64,000 nucleotides of DNA from Allacma fusca (GCA_947179485.1 OX359245.1:27143067-27207066), one strand, 5' to 3'. Counted from the first letter of the stretch, positions 46,610-60,346 are shown. A program made the numbers and translations. Notes: a model not told the origin generated them from the sequence alone.

Positions 46610-48204
46610 ATGAGTAAAAATCTTTGTATCACTCTTTTTATCACCTTCCTCGGGATTCTGAGAGTCTCAGCCAGCATTTCGGGACCACGAAATAAGACTG
46701 ACCTATTCTCCGTTGTGAGATAAAATTTAACTATTTTATTTAAAATAATTAAGGTGTTAATTTATTTTTACATTCAATTTTAATTCTATGTGCAGAAAAT
46801 AGTGTGTGAGCTTTAAATGTTCAGGGTTAGAATCAGGTTCTAGACAAGTTTTCAATTGCAGGGCAATCAATTGTATCAAATAATCAGTTTAAAGAGTGTG
46901 AATTGGGGCAATGTGATTTTTCAAAACGTCAAAGACAAATTTCCTTCCAAAATATTTAAATTTAAAGAAGTTATCAGACTTTTTTATTAAATTATTATAT
47001 TCTTAAAGAATTTCTGCTGGTCTTAAAGACAACGTATGAAAATTTTACAAAGGTCTGTAAATTTTAGCTAATGTCGTGAGGGGAATTAAGCTTCACTTTA
47101 GTTTTTGCTTAGTATGCCCTTGAGCTGTGCACAATAGTTTTAAGCTGTACGATCTATGGGTACATAAAATGCAAGATAATAAAAACATTTTTTATTTCGC
47201 AGATATTTACGGAAAATGATCTGGACACTTGGGATCCTCCAAAAGAGCTGAAGAAAGCGTTTCCGTACTATTGGAGTGGGTTTGATGAGGATTGCAGACC
47301 AAGTGAGAAAATTTTATAATAATTGTTTTACGCCGAGAAATATTTTCGTCCCGAATGTAATAAAATTTCTATTGATTTTTTTTTAGTCTGGGTTGGAGAA
47401 CTGGGGAAATGGGATTTGAGCAAATATATTTCCAAAGGGGAAAGCAGTCTAAAAGCCATGCAAAAATTAATTCACCAAGGGTTTTATAGGCTCTTCGTCA
47501 GCATCAATGAAACACCCCCTGGTTGTCAGCCCGCGACTCAAATTGCCGTCATTTATGATGCGGATGGCTTCAATTACAACCAAATAATACATGGGCAGGG
47601 TACAGTCAAATTTTATACTCAAAGCCCAATTACCAAACTGAAAATATACATTCTACATCTGAACGCAATGGTCTTTAAATGTTTTTAATGAAAGTTACCC
47701 CAAAAAAACCTTATCTTGGAAAGTTGGAGAACGGATTGTGTTTAAAAATGCCAGGTTTTGTAATTCGGACAAATATCACAAATTTGTAATTATTTTGTAC
47801 AGTCATCTCCTTCTTCCTGAATGTATTCAGGGTCTATATACCACTCTTCTTGCAATACATGGAGAGCATCTATTTTGTCAACAGTAAGTTTTCGAAGTCT
47901 TGAAATTTACTCACTATTTTAGAAAATGTTATGAAAACATTTTTGTTGCAAAAAAAAAAAGAATTTTTAAATAAACATTTTGATAATTTTGTGTAATAAT
48001 TTGTTTTCAGCAAATTTCATGTTTAAGGGCCTGGTAGAAGTAGCACGACCAATTTCGGGCTCTTTGATGGAGAGAGTGGAGGTTTACGGTCCGAACAAAT
48101 CCCTTTGGTTACCAAAGCTGCTGAAGAAACTTCCGCGGGATCAGCTGTCGCCAAAATATGGCGGGAATAAGGATTTTAAACCTATAAAGTCGTATAACTA
48201 TTAA
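46610..48204 (+). CDS. Secreted CRAL-TRIO domain protein, tandem copy 2
   Basis: Exons 46610-46714, 47203-47302, 47387-47599, 47803-47883 and 48011-48204 match copy 1 in every length and phase, again giving 230 aa. Signal peptide: MSKNLCITLFITFLGILRVS. The same domain landmarks are present (WVGELGKWDLSKYI, VIYDADGFNYNQI, YMESIYFVN, LPRDQLSPKYGG). By hand count exon 3 differs from copy 1 at 4 of 213 bases and exon 4 at 1 of 81, but exon 5 at about 21 of 194. The middle of the gene has therefore been homogenised more recently than the end. The introns have diverged with indels. Confidence 0.87.
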
Positions 48205-51200
48205 AACGGGGCGGCAACAATTATTCATATTAAACCAATACATTTTCTGGGGAGTTCTTGGTTTGATTGCAGTGCTTAAGTTTTTGTACAATTAACGATG
48301 TATATTTTCTTGTATCAAATATGTATCTTTAAAAAATCCTGCATTCAAATATGTGCATGTTTAGTGTATGTTTTGCCTGTGGGTGTTTCACATACATGAT
48401 CTATAAAGTTGTTGTCCATATAAATTTAACTACACACAAGCGTAAACTCAAATGAACCATATATTTAAAGGCACTTGAACTAGTTTTGCTAATATAGAAG
48501 CAAAACAAAAACAAAATAGGCCACTTTTAACTAAACTTTTATATTAAATTGACAAGTGATTGTAATTGCATATGTGTATTCTTGGACATTGACTTGTTAT
48601 TACATATGAACTACTAACCTACTATTTAATGTGCATTGAAACCAGTTTTGTGCATTGTAAACGGGTCATTGGGTCATGTTCATAAGCAGAGGGATTATTA
48701 AGAATGACTCCCACAATTATGTAAAAAAATGGTCCAGGCGGTATTGCAGTAGTAAATTTCATCATCCCATAAAATGGATACTTGTAAAATTTAACTAATT
48801 ACTATTCTGGTGCCCATAAAATGTTCAACCTTGAAACTATTATCAAGAAATTTGCAACTTTTCGAAGCAAGTGAAAAAACGAAAAAATAATGAAAACAAA
48901 TTAAAGAAGTTGGTATTTTATTATATATGCAAAGGGATACAGTTTACGTTAATATTATTTATTGAAATCCAATTTAAAAGAAAAGAAATAACTTTAATTC
49001 AGAAAAATAAATTGAATAATTTATTCTGCTTTGTTTTTAGATTTAATTGGTAAAATGATATCAAGCTGCAGATTTTAAACGAAATACTTACATAGCGTTT
49101 AGCTATACGTACATAAGTCTTTGGATACCGTATGTTTTGTCTTCAGCTTTTATATGTTTAGGTGGAACATAACATGATTACGGCGTTATTAGTTCTTCTC
49201 TTGCATGCGATTACTGCAGTGGAGAGCATGGGATTTAAAATTCTTTTTTTCGGGTATATGTCTGCTTGTTCCACTGATGGATGTTAAATTAATACTCTTG
49301 ATTCTCCAGTTCTCCAGTCCACTCTTAATAGTCCAGTTGGTTTGGCTTAATTCATTACATGCAAAATCTCTACATCGGAAAAATTCGCTTCACAAAGTTT
49401 AATATTTTGTCGTGAACATCGCAGAAACTCACTTATCGCAATGGTTTCATCGTGTTTTCTAAAGGGATTTTTTTATTATTTGAAACTACTAAATATAAGC
49501 TGTTGCTTGCTCTGTAACTTTCATATGCATGAATGCATGTGAGTTGTTCTATTAGATTGTGTTATTATAACAGGTATTATTTTAATTTTTTAATTTAAGA
49601 CTTTCTCAATAATATCCTTTGAGGGCCTATTTCTGAATTCATTCAAAAACTTTGTCGTTATTGCACAGGCATGATAAGCAGTATATTTACTTCTGCTTTG
49701 GTTAGCTTATATTTATCATAAAGTATGGCATACAAGTTTATATATTTACTGTTTTTCGAATGTGCTTCGGCTGGCTGATAATATCAACTTCACATCTAAA
49801 TGCTGAATCTATGATGTAGTCAGACTTCAATTTAATTAAATCCGTTAGATATTTTTTACATTGAACTTTGAGTTGGAATGCCCAAGTAGCCTGGCCAAGG
49901 GTGCCATTTTCCTCTCAAAATGACATTTTGCACACATGTCAATTAAAATTTAAATGATGTCGTGCAAGAAGACTTTCCATATTCGTATCTCGGTGTTTAA
50001 AGCAAAGTTTTAAAATAAGTCATAAATTGATCCATTACTCATCTAAACCTCACTTATTGTACTTTTAAATTTTTTTAATGTTCTTTTTATCAGCTTTGTC
50101 AGCTAAAGTTAAACGAGAAATGTTTTCTGTACTGAAAACAAATTACCCAAACAGACTTAATAGTATTCTTGTTTAAAAAAATACTAAAAAAAATTTTTTT
50201 CTTACCATTGTCGTTTCATTTGAAAGGAAAACATTAACAAGTACCCTATTTCCCAGAAAAGGCAAAACCTCAGAGTAACTTAATGCTCCAAAAATTTGGA
50301 AGTATATCACTGCTCCTGAAAATTCGGTAGTAAGCCACTGGCCATAAAAATACCTACCTAATATATACTACTTGTGTCTGTTTTTTCAAAACAGCCATTA
50401 CCATGGTGAAACATGTTTTTGGGCTATGCACGACATGCACGTATTATGTACATACACACATCTTAAATAGTAGCGCTAATTTCGTGACCAAATATTATTG
50501 GTCTGCTTACAACCAAACTGAAATGTTTAAAAAATCAAATTTTAGACTAGTTCACCTGCGGCACGGTGTCAAGGTATGGAGCGTAAAAAATCTTGTTGTT
50601 TACTCCGAAGGCGCTGCCCCGTGCATTATGTTGGCAGGAATGAACCTTCTTTCCGCGCATACAATCCATACGTCACGCTTCGGAACGTAAAATGTGCACA
50701 ACTCCGGACACAGATATGTATTGAAATTACCCGTTTCGGGTTTTCCACGACTTGACTACCGGCAGATGCAAAATTTTATAATGTAATCTTTATGCTTCTC
50801 TTTAGTTTAGACTTTTTAAAAAGTACATATTTGCGTCTGCCCCAGAATTTTAGAAATGTAAATAAGTGTGATATGATTTTAACCGGCAATTTTTATTCTA
50901 GATGCGAAAAAAACCAGGAGTTTGGTAGCTAGCTAGACAATTTATTTGAGATAGCAAATGAGATATTCAAACTGGTATGGCTATAACAAACCATGGTAGT
51001 TTCCGGGTTTTTTGCGTTTTGACAAATTTGTTAGCATATTTTCGTTCCAGTTTGCATCTGATGGGCCCTATAAAAGTGTTTCATAAAATAGTTGCCTTCA
51101 TGGCTGGTTCTTTTGAAGAAAAACACAAACTCTCATCGGTACGGTGTTGGATAAATTTTTCGATTGTAAAATTGTCCAATTCGGGCAAACGTACAGTCGA

Positions 51201-52423
51201 GTTCATGTCAAAAACGGACGTTTATGCTTGTCAGCCACAAATATCCAGAATCGAATTTTTGGTGGAATTCAAGGTAGTTTACTTTAAAAAAAATATGTTC
51301 TAAAACACAGCAAAATATTTGAACGATTAGATTGGTTTAGATACTAACAAGCCTTATAATACATTATGCATCAGCTTGATTCAAAATGAACCATCACATC
51401 TGCTCATGGAAAGTTACAAAGCCGACGAATTCGTACTTGAACCAACAGACAAGGTTCACATGAAAGGGGAATCCAGACAAGAAAAAAACGGAAGAAACCC
51501 CCAAGTTTCCTTTTGGGAATTTTACATGCATCATGCCATGATTTGATGATATAATCGTGGACCATAATAGGGTTTTTTAATTCATCCAGTATTCCTAACT
51601 TGCTCCCAGAATTACTTTGGACTCGTGTTTACACCAAAGAAAAAATTACCTGAGTCAAAGACTTTGTCCTAATGTACTTAAAAATTGAAAACTACTCCAA
51701 AACAGTTCACATTTCTGGGCTATTATTGAATTAAAACAAATTGGATGACTCCGAGCATTTCAAAATGCAGAAAATAATAGTGTAAAGCATGATTTCCATA
51801 AAGTTTATCAGTGCAGAGTATTTCACTGCAACATTTTGAATTTCAGAAATTTTGTCTCAGTAATTTCGCATAATTTTCTTTATGTTTAGCACTGCAATTT
51901 AAAAAAATCAGGATTCTTTTACACTTAAGGGCAGAATTGATTATTTTGGTAGATACTAATTTGAAGGGTTTTTCAATTAAATGCGAGTCTTTAGCATGAT
52001 ATTCAAGAATGAAGAATTTTTTCAGGTTCACGTGTTTCATTATAAGGTTTTATTGATACTTTGGTTTTTCCATCATCTGTTTTTCCCATTGCAGGTTTAA
52101 GCCACGCGTAATTTTTTATTGATCAACCGAATACATGCATGAAGTGCACTTAGCTTGTGAAATTAATCTGCTCGTGCATTGTGGGCTGACGGATACCGCA
52201 AAGGTTAAGACAAGCAAAAAATATTTATGATGGAGAGATAAATACAAGGAAATAGTCCTGATTTTATAATCGTTCTCTCCTTTGGTTTGCAAAGCATCAT
52301 AACCAACTGTCAACTGTGTGAAACACACTGAAGATAGGAGGTAAAATATTTGGAAATTACCATTGAAAAATTTTACGCTTGGGCTTTAGTACAATACAAC
52401 AGGTCACAATTCTCGTTTGAATA
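48205..52423. other. 4.2-kb intergenic region, no supported gene
   Basis: 48205-48900 is duplicated 3' flank of the CRAL-TRIO genes. A short frame from 49174 (MITALLVLLLHAITAVESMG) looks like a signal peptide but stops after about 37 codons with no partner exon. Frames at 50403-50690 and 50977-51303 have no domain. Nothing else was seen. Confidence 0.4.
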
Positions 52424-54091
52424 ATGTGGGCACAAATATTGTCGAATGAAATCACTTTCGTTTCGGAAAAGTCATCTCGGCAGCTGAAAATCGTACAAGA
52501 GAGAGGTTTATCCGCCTCCTTTTACGATTTTCATAAAAGTGGGCTGGGATTTGCTTTAAATTTTTGTGTTGCCCATGTATTTGGCTTAACTGGATTAGTG
52601 TTGTTGTTAAAAGGGAACGTGATGCTGAGTACTGTCATATTTGGTGAGTTGTCTGAATCGAAACTGACAATATATTTTGCCCGTTTGCCATTTTTAATTA
52701 ATCATAATTCTTTATGTTAACAAGGATTGACGGAATTCTGTAAACTAAGAGACATTTTGAAAATTCGATGTATTTTGGTTCTTTCTGCAGCTCACATCAC
52801 AGCAGACTTGGCTGGTTTAGGAGTCGTAATTGGGGCTCATAGACTCTGGAGTCATCGTACTTTTCGTGCTAATCGACTACTACGAAAATTCCTGGCATTA
52901 CTCTTTACGTTTGCAGGACAGGTAAACAAATAATATTCTACTTCTTATTGATTGTTTTATTATATTATATTTTTATTTAATAACTAATCTAAATTTTTTG
53001 AGCAAATAGCAATCAATTTTACTTTGGACTGCCTGGCATCGTCTTCATCACAAATACCTGGACACTGAGGCTGACCCTTACAATTCAAAGAAAGGGTTTT
53101 TCTACTCTCACGTGGGTTGGCTCCTCACATATGACCATACAAATTGGGAGAAACATTTTCAAAAAATTGATTTGTCCGATTTGGAAACTGACCCAATCGT
53201 CGTATTTCAGGACAAGTGAGAATTTGCTTTAATCTGCAAGAATACCAGAGATAATTACATATGCTCAAAATTTACACAAATTTTATGGTTTAGGTACTAT
53301 CCTTATTTACACCACCTTTGCGTATTTATTCTCCCTACGTTCATCCCATGGTTTTTCTGGGAGGAAAACGTTTTCAATTCCTTTTGTGTTGGAGCCTGCT
53401 TGAGATACATTTACATTCTACACCGGTCATTACTGGTTAATAGTGTGACGCCATTGTGGGGGAATAAACCATACAATACGTAAGTTTACACCAGACATTT
53501 AAAAAAAAGTAAAACCTTGGATTCGATGAATGTTAAATTAATTGTTGTAGCTTGCTTCTAAAAAGATTTTTATAAATGCCCCAATATTTGTCATTTTATT
53601 AAAAACCAACGCAATTGATTGTTTCTCAAGCATTGTTCTGCCAAATTGCGTTGTAAGATTTAAAATTTCAATTTTCAAAGTGTTTACTCCTAATTTGCAA
53701 TAATTATTACAGCACAATCGAACGAAGAGAAAACAAATTTATTTCCGTTATCGCCCTTGGTGAAGGCTCCCAGAATTACCATCACATGTTCCCAAGGGAT
53801 TACAAAACATCTGAGTGTGGAATATACCAATGGAATGTGTCCACAGCTACTATAGAACTTTTCGCTTGGATGGGATGGGTTTATAACTTGAAATCAGCTT
53901 CAAAGCACATTATTACGAAGCGGGTCAGAAAAACTGCAAAGGCGGGAAAATTTGAATCCGGGCTGTGGGGCTGGAACGATTTTTCCATTCCAGAGGAAAG
54001 CATATCAAGTCTAGAAAATCTGTATTCATCTGAAATTGGGCAGTTGCAGTCGAGCCTTCATCAGACATGGCTATCCTGTGTTGCAAAATAA
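52424..54091 (+). CDS. Acyl-CoA delta-9-type desaturase with altered metal-binding residues
   Basis: Five exons: 52424-52643, 52791-52921, 53010-53215, 53294-53479 and 53713-54091, giving 373 aa with consistent GT-AG phases. The family is the ER-membrane di-iron desaturases that put a double bond into stearoyl- or palmitoyl-CoA. Box 1 HRLWSH (residues 90-95) and box 2 HRLHH (127-131) are intact. Two later ligands differ. The family motif NSxxH, whose His binds a metal in mammalian SCD1 structures, reads NSVTP (235-239). Box 3, normally HNYHH, reads QNYHH (268-272) in the context ALGEGSQNYHHMFPRDY. The rest is well conserved (RENK, FYSHVGWL), with hydrophobic spans consistent with four TM helices. 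It may be a catalytically altered or dead paralogue kept as protein, or a new specificity. A pseudogene and a third copy follow. Confidence 0.87.
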
Positions 54092-54525
54092 TAAGACAAA
54101 TGTATTTTGAAATAATAAAAGTTACGCATTTCCGAGCAAGGGTACGCGCTTCCAGGCAATTCGCGGGATAGCGAACCGTTCCGTGCACATCCAATTGTTT
54201 GGAAACACTGCTTGTGGAATTGGAAGTTCAAATAATTCCTTGGCTTGGACACTCTTAGCTTGGAAGGGATGTAAAGGTTTACGATATAAAGTCTGTGTAG
54301 TGATTTTTGAAAATGGGACTAATATTTATGTCAAATATCCAACAAGAATGTTAAAATCTCTTAAGTCTCTGATCTAATCTTGTAAAATAACTTAAGTCCA
54401 TAATTTTGGTTTCAAATTTCACGAAGGGAATAATCAGTGTACATTATTTATATTTTAATGTTTTATGCTTACAAAACCTACCAACATATTTATAAATCAA
54501 TGGACTAAGAAATATTTGTATGTAC

Positions 54526-54556
<31 letters not shown>

Positions 54557-55342
54557 CTAACTAAATCTGCAAGTTATTCGAATCTGCGTTACGAGGGTTT
54601 TTGGAAAGCCAATCTGAGAGGTAACTATGTTAGCTATGAATTTTAATCATGACTTGTAAAATTGGAGAAACAGTTAAAAGGAATTTAGTAGCAGAAACAA
54701 AAGCGAAAAAGATTTTGAAGGAATTTCGAATGTTGTAGTGTGGGGCGATTGTGATGTTTAAAGATGTTTTATTTAGAACTTGTAGTAAAGATGGAATCGG
54801 GAGTATTGCGGCAGAAAATAGTTGGATGGATGTACATAAATACTTGTTGAAACGTTTTTTGTTAGACTTGCGTCCTATTAAAAAAAATGTATATGTATGT
54901 ATTTATTTGCTGTACATTTGCATCCATATACTTGTACAAAATATATACTCTGTATACTTTCAATTCAATTAACCTGGTCAGGTTTCGGACTTTGATTTTC
55001 CTATTACATCAACTAATGAAGGTGAAGTTCAAGGTAAATTTTCTCAATAAAGCACCTCAACACTCCCCGTCATAATTTCATAGTATCTCAGACTCCAAAG
55101 GTTTCTGTATGTGTCGCACTTATCATAGTCCAGTTTTTGAACCCCATGACTTGAAATTTCGAATAAATTTCTGAACCTGCAGGTAAAAGAAATACTACGA
55201 ATTTTATTGCATATTTTAACAGTATTACTTCTCGTCAAACAAATACATCGCAATAGAAAAAAAACTTTGTAGAACAAACGGGTAAAATAAATTAAACCGG
55301 CTTTGAAATTTCGAGCCTGAATGCAAAGAACTTCAGCAAACC
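54092..55342. other. Spacer between desaturase copies
   Basis: Holds a (TAA)n microsatellite at 54528-54556 and otherwise AT-rich sequence. Frames at 54183-54377 and 54751-54972 have no family features. Confidence 0.5.
54528..54556. repeat. (TAA)n microsatellite
   Basis: An uninterrupted run of about nine ATA/TAA triplets. Confidence 0.95.
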
Positions 55343-56366
55343 ATGTGGGATCCAACTACGAGTCCGATTGTACCTACCCTGCACTATTTATTGACCCATT
55401 CTTTTGGAATTATGGGAATCATACAAATAGGTCAAGGCGACGTCCTTATCTCAACTATGGCTTTTGGTAATGTTTAAATTTATGTTTTGTTCCGCGTGCT
55501 ACTGTGACAAAACAGAATATAATACATTGCTTTGTTTTCAAAAACTCAACAATTTAATGATGCTTTATAAGTGCGGTTTAAGATGTCTTGGTATCAAAAT
55601 AAAATTTAGGACCCTTATAAAATTCCTTAGCTCTCATTTTGGCGGAAATAGCATCGTTTTCAGTAACCGTTGGGGTTCATAGACTATTTACGCATCGGGC
55701 ATTTAAAGCTAGGCCAACATTGAAATATTTTCTGGCCATTTGTAACTTCTTTGCGGGACAGGTAGCAACAGTAATAATTACTATTAGTTATTATAAGTTT
55801 TGCGAATTTCCCAAATGTTTCGTATTAAACTATCAATTTTTTCGCAGAATTCAATTTAGATGTGGTGTGCATGGCATCGGGTTCATCACAAATTTGCAGT
55901 TACCGACAAGGACCCTCACAATTCCATGAGGGATTTTTTCTACTCCCATATTGGTTGGCTCTTCCTGTACGACCATCAAAAGTTTCTGAAAAGTCTGGAA
56001 AAAATTGATATGTCGTATTTGGAGCAAGAACCCATTATTATGTTTAGCAAAAGGTGAGACAACCTTTTGAATTAATAGTTGGTTATAAAATTTCAACACA
56101 GTTTTCCACTTTCACTTGACACATCATACTTATTCATTTACTTATTCATTCATGCATGTACGCAATACCAACTGTGATTCCGTGATATTTTTTTGGCGAG
56201 TCGATTTTCACGGCTTTCTGCGTTGCAAGCTGCCTAAAGAATGCTTGGCAGTCCCATCGAACGTTTTTGATCAATAGCGTCGGTCGCATGTGGGGAGAAA
56301 GACAAGAAAGCGGTCCTTGGGGCTGGGGTGATAAATCAATTAATAATGAAAATATTAAGCAGACCG
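55343..56366 (+). pseudogene. Desaturase pseudogene
   Basis: The exons correspond to those of the neighbouring gene: 55343-55466, 55631-55761 (131 bp, as in the intact gene, with box 1 HRLFTH) and 55848-56053 (206 bp, as in the intact gene, with box 2 HRVHH and FFYSHIGWL). Lesions: an in-frame TAG at 55857-55859 directly after the exon 3 acceptor; a TGA in the fourth exon (about 56182) at the Trp of the PTxIPW motif; and loss of the start of exon 5, so that FLINSVGRMWGER runs straight into SGPWGWGDKSIN without box 3. This copy also lacks the NSxxH histidine (NSVGR), so that change may predate the duplication of the two copies. Confidence 0.85.
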
Positions 56367-59133
56367 TAACGTTTTATCCCAAAAAAAGGCATAAATGTTT
56401 TGAAGGTATTTATGTTACAAATCTCTGTAGTTGTTATGCTGCGAGATTGATCACGAGCAAAAATGCTAAAATCATTCAATTTCGGTTATAAGTTGTATAA
56501 ACAAATAACAACTGTATTTCTTCAAGCCTTCAAGCGTTCCCCGCAATAATCAACCTCATTTATCTACAAATGAAATTTCAGATACTTATGTTCTTCTTTA
56601 TCTTCCAGGTTTATTGTGCCTTCTAGCATTTTGTCACATCTAACTTGAAGCTCGGAGCAGGACAATCTTGAGCTGAGCAAATCAGATGGTGTTGGAATGC
56701 ACAACCTCATGAATTTATAGTTATATTATTATTGATACTTCTTTTGTTTTATAAAAAAGCGAATTAAGTAATTTTATTGTTGTTTTGTTAATAATCTGAT
56801 TTTTACTCGTGTTTCCTTGCGAACTTGCAAATTGAGTGGAGTCTGAAATGTGTTAAAATATGAATCTTCAAATAGTAAAAATAGGCTTTTAAGAAACCTG
56901 ATTAACTGATCTCAGTCGTCAAACTAGCAACATTTCAATTTTTTTGAACGGAAAAGTGACACATAATTTTTGAATGTACTACTGTTCCTAATTTGGCGTG
57001 CGTAATTTATTAGGTTACCTTACGGACGTGCTTTAGGAAGCTTCAGAAATTTTGTGTAATAATTATTATTGAATGGATTAGAAAATATAGGTTTTCGCTT
57101 TAAATGTTAAAACAGAGACAAGAAAAGTACCTACATCCCATACTGTTGACTTTTTGTAGCTATAGCTGGGTTTTATTGGAAAGAGAAAAGTCCGGCGTAA
57201 TTGTTATTGTATCTAATTGTTGTTGTAATATAAAAACAAATACTCACGATACCCACCATTAATGGTGAATATGCATACTTTCAATGAACTCCAACCGATT
57301 AGTGCTTTTGTGTTTCCTTCCAACACCTGACCTTGAGCGGTTTGTTTTGCAAAGGAAATTATAAGTTCATTTCATATTTGTCCCACTGTACATATTTATC
57401 ATTATGCAGCCTAGGTGTGTAAACTGACTCTAAGAAGTAAACATTTTTTGGTGTGCTCTCTAGATTTTCAAAATTCTACCAAAACTAGTTTGCTCATACC
57501 CTGAGTACTATTTTACGTCACATCTGCCACCTGAAAAATCCATTCGTTTACTTATAAAATTGGCGCGAAGTCAATTTGTCCAGAAATTCAAAACTGGAAA
57601 TTTTAAATGACATTTAACATGGATAATTACAATTTTCACGTACCTGCACCTGCAAAATTTTGAAGTATTTTGTCAAACGGTATTAAGTTTCCCAGTACTC
57701 TGTAAACAATTTAAATGTTAACGACATTAAGGTTAGGAATGGACCACAGTAGAGTTAACAGTAATAGATGCTGCAATTAAATGGCCAATGTACATTTGTA
57801 ACCGCACCGAAGAACCGCCCGTTCAATTTTCAGCTACGAAATAAGTATTTAGAACACATTAATATGAAATTATTTTATCAAATGCCAACGCCCAATTTAT
57901 TCTTGAGACACTTAGTAAAGTTACTAGTATTCAACTTGACAATTCATAGTAAAGATACAAACGACGATTTGAAATGGATTCAACTGATCTTCTTTAACCA
58001 AGTTGAATGCTCAATTTTGAGAAGCTATTTTTGCGCAGCATTAGGATTCATTCTCAGTCAGCGTCCCTTAGCGAATATTATGATTGCAATATCAGATTTT
58101 TGAGCAAACTCAGCGCAGTGGCAAGAATGAAGTGGGACCCAATGTTGTGGCATAGCCCGTTGTAGTTAGAAGTTTTTCAACGACGGTATACTTGAAGTGT
58201 AACCTGAGAAATGAAATTTGTCAATTAAGATGAACATTCGAAATATTTAGACGGATTTTAAAAGACAACCGCACGTATGTACACATGTGCTACTTCGAAA
58301 CGTTTCAAGACCATGAGGAAACCCAGTTTATTTTCATCGTCGACCTGTCAAATGAATATACGTAGTTCTAGACGACTCTACTCCAACTGGTTCAAAAATC
58401 AAAAAGATATTTTGCATAGAAAAATTATTTTAAAAATTCTAGGGTTTATTATTTACACTGCTCATCCCAAGAGTGTCATAAATAATACACATAACGTGAT
58501 GAAAAAATGGACTTCAAGCGATGTGCAGCATATGTAGCATAAGATTGTCAGTGAATAAGTAGAAATATCTTTACCCCAAGAAGTAGCCACTTTAAAGACA
58601 ATCTCCAATATGGAGGTACAACTTATGTACATATCTTTATCCTGATTATATACCCCCAAGAAAAAAATTACACCCGAACTTAGCAAGACATAAAATCATT
58701 TGAACTTCAGTACAGCCGGATGGGGAAAGGGATTAATAAACGTATTAATTACGCAAGGACGTCAAAAAACTTGAAATAAGTTTTTCCAGACGCATTCACT
58801 CAACGCACACGTGTCTTTCTTATTGCTCCTCTGGCCAACTGATTTATGAGACGCTCAAATGTCAAAAGCCTACCTTTGCACTGACGTACATGCATAAAAA
58901 TGTAATGCGCGTATCACACATTGTAATCGCTCACAAGTCCCGTTTCAGAAATATTTTCAATTTCGGGACATTTGTTTTCATCGTTGAAAGATGTGACATG
59001 AAATTATAACAAGTGAAAATTTGCGGTGGGAATTGTTCCACCGGTACGTAGTAAACCAAGGTTGATCTGTTCATAAAAGTGATATACTAAAACTCTGGTA
59101 ACGAAACACTGTCCTCATAGTTTTTTCAATGAC
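56367..59133. other. 2.8-kb intergenic region, no supported gene
   Basis: AT-rich. Frames at 57768-58103 and 58277-58537 show no domain, signal peptide or splice context. 59126-59133 (TCAATGAC) is the left target duplication of element D. Confidence 0.4.
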
Positions 59134-59854
59134 TAGTGCTCCGCATGGGTACAAAAATGTTGTACCTGGACCTGAACCTGTACCTGAATCATGGGTACAT
59201 GGATTTTTTGAACCTATACCCGTACCTGTACCTGAATACCTGGGTTCAATTTTCCTGAACCTGTACCTGTACTCAAACTCAATCAGAAGTACCTGTACCT
59301 GAAAAGTACCTGTACCCAAAAAGTACCCAAAAAAGTACCTGTACCCGGGTATATTTTAAAAGTACCTTTACCTACCTGGGTATTTTCGATTGTACTAATT
59401 TCAAGGATTACCTAAGACATTACACGAAATAAAAAATTAAAATACCTGCCACCAAGACATTTTGACTTAATAAATTTATTTATCATATTAGATTTTATTT
59501 TATTTTTTATTCTCCGAAAGCATGACTAATTGTAAGTACTGGAATTATCAGTAACTATAAATGATTGCATAAAGGTTGAAAAGGTAACAGATAGCAAAAT
59601 CTATAGATTTTGTATTAGAAAACGTATACGTTATGAATAAGTTCAATGCAACAATACAAACGCAGTGTAATATTTTCTAAACTTTCAAAAATGCCGAGAA
59701 ATTAAACGACTAAGAATTTGTTTGGCAACCTGAAATTGCTTTCGCAATGGAAAACATTTTTTTAGATTCAAACTCCCCAGATTTTAACTTCAGCCAAGCT
59801 TGTAGAAAAAAAACATTTCCAACCGTATCTCCACTCTTATATAAACGTTTATGC

Positions 59855-60252
59855 TAGTGATGCCAATGCTCTGGTCCGGACCATTTATAATGGTCCGTTA
59901 TTGGTCTGGTCCGGTCTGGTCCGGTCTGGTCCAACACTTGGACCAGACCAGATACAACTGGTCCGGTATCAGGACCAGACCAGACCAAAGGACCATGGTC
60001 TTAACCTTTCGCAAAATGACAAATTTATATGTTCACGAAATCCAATGTAATGTTTAAAAGGTCATTTTTAGCGATGAAAACAAAATTTCACTTAATAAAA
60101 CTTGATTATTTAATTACTCTTAGTGGTATTCTGGACCATGGTCTTTGATCTGGTATGGTCCGAAAAACTGGACCAGACCAATAGTCTGGTCGTACATTTG
60201 GACCAGACCAGTTTCATAAATCATGGATCAGACCAGACCATTGGCATCACTA
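59855..60252. mobile_element. hAT-like MITE E (GGTCTGGTCC arrays), nested in D
   Basis: The ends are TAGTGATGCCAATGCTCTGG on the left and TAGTGATGCCAATGGTCTGG on the complement of the right, differing at one base. A perfect 8-bp duplication GTTTATGC lies at 59847-59854 and 60253-60260. Both halves are filled with TGGTCCGG/GGACCAGACCAG in both orientations. Length 398 bp. Confidence 0.87.
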
Positions 60253-60346
60253 GTTTATGCGTCAGAATAACTGGGCCAACGGAGAAGGCTCGCTCTATCT
60301 GTACTCCAGTTCCAGGAACTGCTAAAAAATGTCTGATCATTCCAGC

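Noticed and set aside
49174-49287. Short frame starting with a signal-peptide-like sequence
   Set aside because: Stops after about 37 codons. No downstream exon continuing it could be found. Perhaps a decayed first exon, but not supportable.
57768-58103. 111-codon open frame
   Set aside because: No recognisable family and no supporting context.
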